A stretch of 5,307 nt of DNA, from positions 1 to 5,307 of the forward strand of contig CAMLPZ010000286.1 of the NCBI GenBank assembly GCA_946482045.1. Direction: 5' to 3'. How positions within the stretch are numbered: position 1 is the stretch's first letter; each line of letters begins with the position of its first letter. The DNA comes from an uncultured Asticcacaulis sp. (GTDB lineage: Bacteria > Pseudomonadota > Alphaproteobacteria > Caulobacterales > Caulobacteraceae). The position numbers and the translations under genes were made by a program. Below, piece by piece: positions 1 through 5,307 of the stretch. The notes beneath the pieces are model-generated. The model did not search any database. It saw only the letters and a list, made by a program, of their open reading frames with translations, and had not been told where the DNA came from.

Positions 1-544
1 CAAGCCCCTCGTCACCGGGCCCCAGCGGCGGCCCCATGGCGCCAGCCGGCGGCAGATCGGGCTCGACCCAGATGCCGTGGCCGTGATCGGCCAGCGTCCT
101 CCAGGGAAAGCGTTCACCCGGATCTTCCTTGCGTGCCGGTGCGACGTCGGAATGGCCGAGGATACGGCTATCGGGAATATCCCAGCGTTCGCGGATGCCG
201 TCGAGCAGGCCGATGACCGCATCGATCTGCACTGCCGGGAAGTCGCGATAGCCGAACTCATGTCCCGGATTGACGATCTCGATGCCGATCGAACAGCCGT
301 TAATGTCGGTGTCGCCGCGCCAGTACGAGACGCCGGCGTGCCAGGCGCGTCGTTCTTCGGGCACCAGGCTATAGACCGAACCGTCCTCATCGACGACGTA
401 GTGGGCAGACACCTTGGCCTCCGGATCGCAAAGGCGGTCGAGCGCGGCTTTTGCCGTCTCCATGCCGGTATAGTGCAGGACCACCATGTCGGGCGGTCCT
501 TTGCGTTCATTGAAATTAGGCGAAGGCAGGTCGATCAGGGACAT
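1..544 (-). CDS. ampD: N-acetylmuramoyl-L-alanine amidase, AmpD/AmiD type (Amidase_2), 3' end outside window
   Basis: Zinc amidase expected to cut the bond between N-acetylmuramic acid and L-alanine in peptidoglycan or its turnover fragments. The minus strand gives 181 codons without a stop, starting MSLIDLPSPNF and running off the left edge. Visible motifs are VLHYTG (His24), SIGIEIVNPG (Glu89) and ILGHSDVAPARKEDPG (His131, Lys139, Asp141). By comparison with E. coli AmiD, His24, His131 and Asp141 would bind zinc, and Glu89 and Lys139 would be catalytic; the H-x9-D and K-x-D spacings match. The last residues (about 165-181, ending LGPGDEGL) resemble the start of a PG_binding_1 domain, which would continue outside the window. 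No signal peptide or lipobox is seen, which suggests a cytoplasmic recycling enzyme of AmpD kind, but the family also has exported members. The ATG at 544 is preceded by AAGG with 9 bases between. The family call is firm; the exact symbol is less so. Confidence 0.93.
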   Translation of the reverse strand, partial: MSLIDLPSPNFNERKGPPDMVVLHYTGMETAKAALDRLCDPEAKVSAHYVVDEDGSVYSLVPEERRAWHAGVSYWRGDTDINGCSIGIEIVNPGHEFGYRDFPAVQIDAVIGLLDGIRERWDIPDSRILGHSDVAPARKEDPGERFPWRTLADHGHGIWVEPDLPPAGAMGPPLGPGDEGL

Positions 545-564
545 GGCCTCATGCCTTAACGCAA

Positions 565-598
565 TGCGCGGAAAGCGTCAGCGCTTTTTTCACGCGCA
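565..598. repeat. Compound inverted repeat in the amidase leader, with a terminator-like T run on the plus strand
   Basis: An outer stem TGCGCG (565-570) / CGCGCA (593-598) encloses an inner stem AAAGCG (572-577) / CGCTTT (582-587) with a TCAG loop. On the plus strand the inner stem runs into six Ts (585-590), the form of an intrinsic terminator, yet no plus-strand gene lies to its left. On the minus strand it would fold in the 5' leader of the amidase mRNA, 21 bases upstream of its ATG. Either it stops antisense transcription coming out of the amidase gene, or it is a leader structure. The pairing is seen directly; the role is inference. Confidence 0.45.
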
Positions 599-693
599 AA
601 TGCTCAAGATTCCGTCGCCCTGGGTCGCCCTGACGATTCGCACCACCAGACAGCCCCGGCGACAACGGCAAATCCTGCCACGGCGCATTGAAA

Positions 694-720
694 GACCCCG
701 CGCAGCATCTGCACGGGGTC
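694..720 (-). terminator. Hairpin terminator after the small membrane protein gene
   Basis: The arms GACCCCG (694-700) and CGGGGTC (714-720) pair perfectly. After one C/A mismatch, GCAG (702-705) pairs with CTGC (709-712) around a CAT loop. Read on the minus strand, the hairpin is followed by TTTCAATG, a short and poor U run. It lies 40 bases after the stop codon of the gene ending at 760 and upstream of the amidase, so it probably separates those two transcripts. There is no T run in the plus direction. Confidence 0.6.
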
Positions 721-759
721 ATTCCTACCGATTCCGGCAAAGATGAGCTAGGTCGAAGC

Positions 760-1014
760 TTAATAGACGCTCCAGGTCGAGCCGGTCTTGCGGGCTTCAT
801 AGATGCCCTTCCCGTCGTCCTTGGGCTTATCTTGCCCGCGTACGAAGACGCGGACCGGCTTGCGGGTCACGAAGGCCGCCAGCGCCATCAGCGCCAGGGC
901 GGCAGCGCCGACCACCGCGACCGAAGCCGCGAAAACAACCAGAAGCGCGATCCCGGCGAGCACCGCCAGTCCAAGCGCCGTCATTGAAACGATATGCAGA
1001 ACGCGCGACACCAT
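760..1014 (-). CDS. Small membrane protein of unknown function (84 aa)
   Basis: I do not recognise this family. The protein has a short basic N-terminus (MVSRVLHIVS). Residues from about 10 to 49 are almost entirely hydrophobic and rich in Ala, Leu and Val, long enough for two closely spaced transmembrane helices or one long one. A basic stretch follows (TRKPVRVFVRGQ), then a polar tail ending GSTWSVY. The charge pattern suggests that the C-terminal tail of about 35 residues is cytoplasmic. An AGGAGG at 1018-1023 fixes the start region: it lies 3 bases from the ATG at 1014 and 6 from the GTG at 1011, so either may be used. An in-frame ATG at 1086 would add 24 residues, but would put the Shine-Dalgarno sequence inside the gene. 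A hairpin terminator lies downstream at 694-720. Confidence 0.7.
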   Translation of the reverse strand: MVSRVLHIVSMTALGLAVLAGIALLVVFAASVAVVGAAALALMALAAFVTRKPVRVFVRGQDKPKDDGKGIYEARKTGSTWSVY

Positions 1015-1138
1015 GTTCCTCCTGCGGACCTGCCCCCACGGCTGATACGAACGCTTAAATGAAGCAAAGGACGGATTGTTGGTCATTACTCTTGAACCTT
1101 AACTGACAGGCCATGATACGCGGCGCTTGCTGCTACAA

Positions 1139-1165
1139 GATTGTCACGAAACAGCCTCGCGTCAA
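1139..1165 (-). promoter_or_regulatory. Possible housekeeping promoter for the 84-aa membrane protein
   Basis: TTGACGC (minus strand, 1165-1159) matches the Caulobacter -35 consensus TTGACGS exactly. Twelve bases later TGACAATC (1146-1139) is only a weak match to the -10 consensus GCTANAWC. An AT-rich stretch (about 1189-1207) lies further upstream. Transcription would start near 1132 and give a leader of roughly 118 bases before the ATG at 1014. The rest of the region 1015-1255 shows no gene or clear terminator. Confidence 0.3.
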
Positions 1166-1255
1166 CCTCTCCACCATCAAACAGAGCGAATTTTAATTTT
1201 CTTATAACCATACGGCGTGGCTTTTTCATTGCACTGCAAATCCCCTTGCGGGCGA

Positions 1256-1945
1256 TCACATTGTCGTGCTGTCAGCCATTCTCTCCTTCATGATGCCGTC
1301 AAAGGCCAGATTTATGCGCGCGGCCTTCTGGGTGTAGAGGGTTTCGAAATCCGCCGGCAGCCCGCGCGCCCGGATGCGATCCGGGTGAACATCGCTCAGC
1401 CGCAGGCGCCGAGCCTTGCGCACCTCGTCGTCGCTGGCGTGGGGTTCGATGCCGAGAATGACATAAGGGTCTTCGGCATCGGTCGGCACATAGCCAGAGC
1501 GGATGCTGCGATAGGTGGTCGATTTCAGCCCGAACAACCGCGACACCGTTTCAAGGTAGGTTTCTTCCTCGTGCGTCAGATAGCCATCAGCGACCGCGAT
1601 ATGGAACAGGCCTTCCAGGACGTCCTCGAGGATCTGCGGACAGCTCGAATACCGCTTGGCCAGACGTTTGGCATAGGATTCGAAGCCGTGCGGGGTCTGG
1701 CGCGCAAGCTCATAGAGGCGCAGGACATCGCGACGCGCAGCGTCCTCGGGCTTGAAGACCTGTAGAAAGGCCGTCTGTTCGACATCCTGGGCCCAGCCGT
1801 CCGCCATGGCCAGCTTAGCCCCCAGCGCCGTAACCGCCGTGGCAAAAGCCGGATCAGCGCCAGGCGGCCCTTTGGGACACTCCATGCACTCGGCCGCATC
1901 GAACCGGCCGACCGCCAGTTGCGCCAGGTTTTTCCAGAACGACAT
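1256..1945 (-). CDS. djlA: DjlA-like co-chaperone: TerB domain plus C-terminal J domain (229 aa)
   Basis: J-domain proteins stimulate the ATPase of DnaK and pass clients to it. The N-terminal part (about 30-145) looks like a TerB fold, with paired acidic motifs AMADGW (46-51) and IAVADGYLTHEEE (116-128). The J domain occupies about 158-222: DPYVILGIEPHASDDEVRKA leads helix II, the HPD triad is at 187-189, and the closing helix carries AARINLAFDGI. The Tyr common before the HPD helix end (AYRRL) is replaced by Arg (KARRLRL). Unlike E. coli DjlA there is no N-terminal transmembrane helix, so this protein should be soluble or only peripherally bound. A CxxC (Cys20-Cys23, CMEC) near the N-terminus is not a standard part of the family. 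AAGGGAG lies 4 bases before the ATG at 1945. From memory, amidase and DjlA-type genes are near neighbours in several alphaproteobacteria. It is divergent from the gene at 2142. Confidence 0.88.
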   Translation of the reverse strand: MSFWKNLAQLAVGRFDAAECMECPKGPPGADPAFATAVTALGAKLAMADGWAQDVEQTAFLQVFKPEDAARRDVLRLYELARQTPHGFESYAKRLAKRYSSCPQILEDVLEGLFHIAVADGYLTHEEETYLETVSRLFGLKSTTYRSIRSGYVPTDAEDPYVILGIEPHASDDEVRKARRLRLSDVHPDRIRARGLPADFETLYTQKAARINLAFDGIMKERMADSTTM

Positions 1946-1969
1946 CGCACTCCCTTGCCTACGTCAGGC

Positions 1970-1994
1970 ACTATAGCCCAGGATTGCGCGGCAA
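1970..1994 (-). promoter_or_regulatory. Candidate promoter for the djlA-like gene
   Basis: On the minus strand TTGCCGC (1994-1988) matches 6 of 7 bases of the Caulobacter -35 consensus TTGACGS, and GCTATAGT (1977-1970) matches 6 of 8 of GCTANAWC. Ten bases separate them, the lower end of the described range. Transcription would start near 1963 and give a leader of about 18 bases that includes the AAGGGAG ribosome binding site. Confidence 0.4.
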
Positions 1995-2025
1995 CAGACT
2001 TAAGTTTTGGTAATCGCCGCGTCAG

Positions 2026-2055
2026 TTTGGCGCAGTTGTTACCGGTCACGCCAAA
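2026..2055. promoter_or_regulatory. Inverted repeat TTTGGCG-N16-CGCCAAA between divergent genes
   Basis: A perfect 7-bp dyad lies in the divergent intergenic region, with TTTGGCG at 2026-2032 and CGCCAAA at 2049-2055. It would sit roughly 60-90 bases upstream of the proposed djlA start and 50-80 upstream of the proposed start for the gene at 2142, where an activator could serve either side. The spacing also allows an RNA hairpin, but no gene end is nearby to need one. The repeat is seen directly; its role is inferred. Confidence 0.35.
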
Positions 2056-2094
2056 TAAAAACGTGTTCAGGGCGATTTTATGCCCGAATTGCCT

Positions 2095-2100
2095 TATAAT
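2095..2100 (+). promoter_or_regulatory. -10 element TATAAT for the exported protein gene
   Basis: A perfect TATAAT stands 41 bases before the TTG start, in an AT-rich stretch. The predicted transcript start near 2107 gives a leader of about 35 bases. No good -35 is seen at the right distance (candidates around 2071-2078 are poor), so the promoter may need an activator. Confidence 0.4.
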
Positions 2101-2141
2101 CGTGTTTATTAGCATCGTTAGCATTTCATGGAGTTTGCCTG

Positions 2142-2948
2142 TTGCGGCTGCTGGTCCCTACCCTTCTGCCCCTGATCGCCTGTGCGCTGGCGATCAACCT
2201 TGCCGCTCCAGCGGAAGCCAAACCCAAGAAGCGCCCCGTCGCGCAGAAGACGGTGAAGGCAAAGCCGAAGGGCCCGACGGCTGAGCAGTTAAAACCGCTT
2301 GTGCTGTTCAATGCCGATGGCAGCCCGCGTTCACCGACCATCGAGGACGCGCCGGCCGACGACTATCAGAAGGTCGCCTGGTGCCACGGCATCCTGACCG
2401 GCAATATGCAGCTGGCCGAACAAATCTCATCGATTGAGCCCGTCGACCAGCGCATCCAGACCATCGGCCGCTCGTACCTGCGCGCCTATGAGGCCGCCCT
2501 CACCCTGTCGGGCAAGGGCAAGACGCCCGAGGGCTTCGCCCTCGCCGACAAGGCGCGCCAGCACGGCTACGACGCCTGGGACGGAGCGCGCAAGGCCGAG
2601 GTCCATAAGGCTGCCTATGCCTACGCCACGTGGCAGTTGCCCGGCGATTGCGAACATGCCGCCACGCGAATTTCCGGGCATCCCAACCTGTTCGCCGAAA
2701 TGGCGACCGACGAGGAAGCCAAGGTCATCGCTGATACGCTCAATTCCGGCGGCCCGCGTGGTTACGATGAACTGCCCCAGCCGAAACTGGCGGCGCAGGT
2801 CGCGCCCGAAGACCCGAACGCACCGGTGGCAACCAATACGCTCGCTCGCCGCGCGCGCCTGTCCGCCGGCCTGCCAACCGTAGAGACTGCTACGTCCGCC
2901 CAACCCGCCCCGCAACCTGGGGCTGCCCCCGCGACCGGCTCGCAATAG
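2142..2948 (+). CDS. Exported protein of unknown function, TTG start (268 aa)
   Basis: I do not recognise a named family. The N-terminus is a signal peptide: MR, a hydrophobic run to about residue 22, then a signal peptidase I site AEA|K at 26/27, pointing to the periplasm or beyond. The mature protein opens with a Lys/Arg/Pro-rich segment (27-43). A largely helical core of about 65-200 holds just two cysteines, Cys81 (VAWCHG) and Cys170 (PGDCEH), a possible disulfide. The tail from about 222 is low-complexity and rich in Pro and Ala. LIAC at 11-14 also fits a lipobox, but the hydrophobic stretch before it is short and continues past it, so SPI cleavage is preferred. The start is TTG at 2142 with GGAG (2130-2133) 8 bases upstream. 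The ATG at 2128 is out of frame, and no in-frame ATG or GTG exists nearby upstream. Confidence 0.78.
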   Translation: MRLLVPTLLPLIACALAINLAAPAEAKPKKRPVAQKTVKAKPKGPTAEQLKPLVLFNADGSPRSPTIEDAPADDYQKVAWCHGILTGNMQLAEQISSIEPVDQRIQTIGRSYLRAYEAALTLSGKGKTPEGFALADKARQHGYDAWDGARKAEVHKAAYAYATWQLPGDCEHAATRISGHPNLFAEMATDEEAKVIADTLNSGGPRGYDELPQPKLAAQVAPEDPNAPVATNTLARRARLSAGLPTVETATSAQPAPQPGAAPATGSQ

Positions 2949-2962
2949 GAGCCAAAGGTTAA

Positions 2963-3002
2963 CGCCTGAGGCAGGCTATTCTCGTCTTTTCCTGCCCAGG
3001 CG
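2963..3002 (+). terminator. 12-bp hairpin after the exported protein gene, with an alternative short terminator form
   Basis: CGCCTG (2963-2968) and GGCAGG (2970-2975), separated by a bulged A, pair with CCTGCC (2991-2996) and CAGGCG (2997-3002) around a 15-base loop. No T run follows. The left arm alone can instead fold as GCCTG-AGG-CAGGC (2964-2976), followed by the U-rich TATTCTCGTCTTTT, a more standard terminator form. The two folds exclude each other. The structure starts 15 bases after the stop codon, so it most likely ends or protects this transcript. Confidence 0.6.
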
Positions 3003-3075
3003 AGTCCCGCGACAATCGGTGTGGTTAACGTGACGGTATCCGTTGCCCTCATTTAGCCTGCTGCATCGCGGCAAA

Positions 3076-3107
3076 TTAACCGCGCCTTAACCTTAACAGG
3101 ATATAAA
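3076..3107 (+). promoter_or_regulatory. CtrA-type box overlapping the -35 region of a TATAAA promoter
   Basis: TTAA (3076-3079), seven bases CCGCGCC, then TTAA (3087-3090) followed by C is an exact match to the CtrA recognition sequence TTAA-N7-TTAA. A further TTAA follows at 3093-3096. A TATAAA -10 lies at 3102-3107, so the box covers the place of the -35 hexamer, the arrangement known for CtrA-activated promoters in Caulobacter. Transcription would start near 3114, about 60 bases before the ORF at 3174. The box could also repress. The match is direct; CtrA control is inference from the family of sites. Confidence 0.6.
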
Positions 3108-3115
3108 TACACGCA

Positions 3116-3142
3116 TGAGTTAGCGTATCTGTTGAAAACTCA
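3116..3142 (+). other. Leader hairpin of the 59-aa ORF
   Basis: TGAGTT (3116-3121) pairs perfectly with AACTCA (3137-3142) around a 15-base loop. With transcription starting near 3114 this would be the extreme 5' end of the mRNA, a position that often protects transcripts from decay. The stem has only 6 bp and is AT-containing, so it is weak. Confidence 0.3.
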
Positions 3143-3173
3143 GGTACTTCCCCGGTAGAAGGCCGGTAACATC

Positions 3174-3353
3174 ATGATGAAGACGATTGAAGCTCTCAAC
3201 GCGTGCATTGGCCCATTGTCGTCCGCGCGTATATTCAATCCGACGCGGTCGGAATATTATCTCAAAGACAATAGCCCTGCTCCCACCGCCAGTTCTCAGG
3301 CTGTGAAGGTAACGCTGTCGGCCGAAGCGCTAGCCGCGATGAAGAGCGATTAG
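3174..3353 (+). CDS. Small protein of unknown function behind a CtrA-type promoter (59 aa)
   Basis: The ORF begins MMKTIEALNACIGPLSSARI and ends VKVTLSAEALAAMKSD. I do not recognise the family. There is no signal peptide or membrane segment. The first 20 residues could form a short amphipathic helix, the middle (about 31-43) is Pro/Ser/Ala-rich and likely disordered, and the end fits a short strand (VKVTLS) plus a helix. Such V-x-LS-x-EA tails seem familiar from small alphaproteobacterial proteins, but this is a weak memory. An in-frame TAG at 3156 limits the start to ATG 3174 or ATG 3177. AGAAGG (3157-3162) is the only ribosome binding candidate and lies rather far upstream (11 bases). Its support is the well-placed CtrA box and -10, and a hairpin exactly at its stop codon. 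That stop overlaps the stop of the convergent toxin gene. Confidence 0.6.
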   Translation: MMKTIEALNACIGPLSSARIFNPTRSEYYLKDNSPAPTASSQAVKVTLSAEALAAMKSD

Positions 3354-3361
3354 CGCTCTTC
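3341..3361. terminator. Hairpin shared by two converging genes, with both stop codons in its loop
   Basis: GAAGAGCG (3341-3348) and CGCTCTTC (3354-3361) form a perfect 8-bp stem around the loop ATTAG. The loop holds the TAG of the 59-aa ORF (3351-3353) and the TAA of the toxin gene on the other strand (3352-3350). No T run follows on either side, so it may work as a bidirectional terminator or as a 3'-end block to exonuclease rather than a textbook intrinsic terminator. Confidence 0.5.
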
Positions 3362-3607
3362 GCGGGTATGCCAGATGCGGATGACTATGAGTGCATCCTG
3401 CTTAACTTCGTACCGTAACTCGTAGTCGCCAACCATAAGAGCTCGCACATCGCGATCCGCGTATGCGTCAAGCCGAGGCGCTATCTGTGGAAACGACGGC
3501 AGACGGTTTGCTGCAGCGTCCAATTGTTTCAGCACATTCTTTGCTGCCCGCGGATTGACTTCACGCAGAAAGCTATAGAGCCGTTGAAGATCACGGCGCG
3601 CAGGCAC
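3350..3607 (-). CDS. parE: ParE/RelE-family toxin, N-terminally truncated by an in-frame TAG
   Basis: Type II toxin of the ParE branch; characterised ParE proteins inhibit DNA gyrase. From the GTG at 3607 it reads 85 residues: a helical hairpin (ARRDLQRLYSFLREVNPRAA and on to about residue 35), then strands with VRALMVGDYELRYEV (54-68) and a typical end IRIWHTREER. The usual first strand (M-x-L-x-W-S-x) is missing. Reading upstream in the same frame from a TTG at 3625, one base after the antitoxin stop, gives LQLL, a TAG (3613-3611), then SVPARRDL. This is the expected strand with TAG in place of the conserved Trp codon TGG. No ribosome binding site precedes the GTG. The toxin is therefore probably inactive or a decaying pseudogene, unless the GTG product folds, the stop is read through, or the base is a sequencing error. 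It is cotranscribed with the antitoxin. Confidence 0.82.
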   Translation of the reverse strand: MPARRDLQRLYSFLREVNPRAAKNVLKQLDAAANRLPSFPQIAPRLDAYADRDVRALMVGDYELRYEVKQDALIVIRIWHTREER

Positions 3608-3626
3608 GGACTAAAGGAGTTGCAAG

Positions 3627-3860
3627 CTATTCGAGCGAGTCTATCCATGCCGTGATTTCGGCACGATCAACGACGTCTCCCTCATCGATAGCCCTCAGGC
3701 CTTCGAGCGTCATCTGATGACGGCGCTCTTCAAGGCTGATCCAGTTCTGCAGGGCCTGCTTCACAATCCAGCCACGCGGGCGTTCGAGGCGCTCGGCGGC
3801 GGCATCGACCTGCTCGGCCAGTTCGATCGGAATATGGGCGGTGACGGTCCGGGTTTGCAT
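3627..3860 (-). CDS. parD: ParD-like antitoxin, ribbon-helix-helix (CopG family), 77 aa
   Basis: Antitoxin and likely autorepressor of the pair. The N-terminal strand TRTVTAHIP (3-11) should bind DNA as a dimer ribbon, followed by helix A (about 13-26, ELAEQVDAAAERLE) and helix B (about 30-42, GWIVKQALQNWIS). This is the standard RHH pattern, including the RPRGWIVKQAL signature seen in many antitoxins of this group. The C-terminal part (about 45-77, rich in Glu and Asp) would wrap the toxin. The length is normal and no defect is seen. ATG 3860 is the only good start; an ATG 11 bases upstream is out of frame. No Shine-Dalgarno sequence is seen, and a possible promoter would start transcription at or next to the ATG, so the mRNA may be leaderless. 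It lies 50 bases from the metH stop. Confidence 0.88.
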   Translation of the reverse strand: MQTRTVTAHIPIELAEQVDAAAERLERPRGWIVKQALQNWISLEERRHQMTLEGLRAIDEGDVVDRAEITAWIDSLE

Positions 3861-3866
3861 ACCCGA

Positions 3867-3895
3867 AGCATGCGCTCTTAATCAGCTTTCGTCAA
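3867..3895 (-). promoter_or_regulatory. Possible parD promoter giving a leaderless mRNA
   Basis: On the minus strand TTGACG (3895-3890) is a perfect Caulobacter-type -35. Seventeen bases later CATGCT (3872-3867) is a weak -10 that keeps the A and T of the second and last positions. The start point would fall at about 3860, the A of the parD ATG. The -35 lies inside the dyad 3877-3915, so bound ParD could block it. Confidence 0.3.
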
Positions 3896-3910
3896 CGTGA
3901 CGAAAATGGA

Positions 3911-3915
<5 letters not shown>
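3877..3915. promoter_or_regulatory. 39-bp imperfect dyad over the metH stop codon and parD -35: operator and/or terminator
   Basis: Outer arms CTTAATC (3877-3883) and GATTAAG (3909-3915) and inner arms TTTCGTCA (3887-3894) and TGACGAAA (3898-3905) are all perfect. They are joined by 3-base mismatched spacers of equal length (AGC, ATG) around an ACG centre. Fifteen of 18 pairs are Watson-Crick. The metH TAA (3913-3911) lies in the outer arm and the parD -35 in the inner arm. RHH antitoxins commonly bind such repeats upstream of their own gene. As RNA it would make a stable stem-loop at the metH end, but no U run follows. Confidence 0.55.

Positions 3916-5307
<1,392 letters not shown>

Noticed and set aside
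77..559. Plus-strand open frame (160 codons) opposite the amidase
   Set aside because: Antisense to the amidase, whose zinc and catalytic motifs are all on the minus strand.
549..800. Minus-strand open frame (83 codons) between the amidase and the small membrane protein
   Set aside because: It runs through the 694-720 terminator hairpin, overlaps the end of the 84-aa gene in another frame, and has a Pro/Arg/Ser composition typical of noise.
1217..1765. Plus-strand open frame (182 codons) opposite the djlA-like gene
   Set aside because: Antisense shadow; the minus strand carries the HPD motif and TerB pattern here.
2001..2016. TTAA followed by GTAA upstream of the exported protein as a CtrA site
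   Set aside because: The spacing is 6 instead of 7 and the second half-site is imperfect.
1576..2124. Minus-strand open frame (182 codons) overlapping djlA in another frame and crossing its promoter
   Set aside because: Arg/Ser-rich translation without domain character; it conflicts with the clear djlA frame, start and ribosome binding site.
2172..2183. Lipobox LIAC in the exported protein's signal peptide
   Set aside because: The hydrophobic run before it is short with only one positive charge, and continues to a good AEA signal peptidase I site; kept only as an alternative.
2427..2945. Minus-strand open frame opposite the exported protein gene
   Set aside because: Gly/Arg-rich shadow; the plus strand has a signal peptide and a ribosome binding site.

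Overview
The window looks like a chromosomal segment of an alphaproteobacterium, most likely of the order Caulobacterales. The base composition is moderately GC-rich, lower than usual for Caulobacter itself, so an Asticcacaulis-like genome is possible. The support is a perfect CtrA-type box (TTAA-N7-TTAA), promoter candidates of the Caulobacter housekeeping type, the family flavour of the proteins, and few but partly clustered GANTC (CcrM-type) sites. The assignment is inference. No tRNA, rRNA, insertion sequence or CRISPR array was seen.

Left part (1-2000, all minus strand): the 5' part of an Amidase_2 (AmpD/AmiD-type) N-acetylmuramoyl-L-alanine amidase runs off the left edge. Upstream of it are a small 84-residue membrane protein with its own hairpin terminator, and a TerB plus J-domain co-chaperone of the DjlA type. 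The amidase and the DjlA-like gene fit an envelope-maintenance neighbourhood, although each gene seems to have its own leader.

Middle (2000-3353, plus strand): divergent from djlA is an exported 268-residue protein of unknown function that starts with TTG. It is followed by a 12-bp hairpin, and then by an intergenic region with the CtrA box and a TATAAA -10. Downstream lies a 59-residue small ORF (3174-3353). This is the most interesting unexplained gene here, a candidate cell-cycle-controlled small protein.

Right part (3350-5307, minus strand): a ParDE-type toxin-antitoxin pair lies convergent to the small ORF. The two converging stop codons overlap inside the loop of a perfect 8-bp hairpin. 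The antitoxin looks intact. The toxin reading frame is interrupted by a TAG exactly where the family has a conserved Trp, so the toxin appears N-terminally truncated or dead. Just upstream is the 3' end of cobalamin-dependent methionine synthase (metH), from the middle of the B12 domain through the whole AdoMet activation domain. A 39-bp imperfect dyad spans the metH stop codon and the putative parD promoter, so it could be metH terminator, parD operator, or both.
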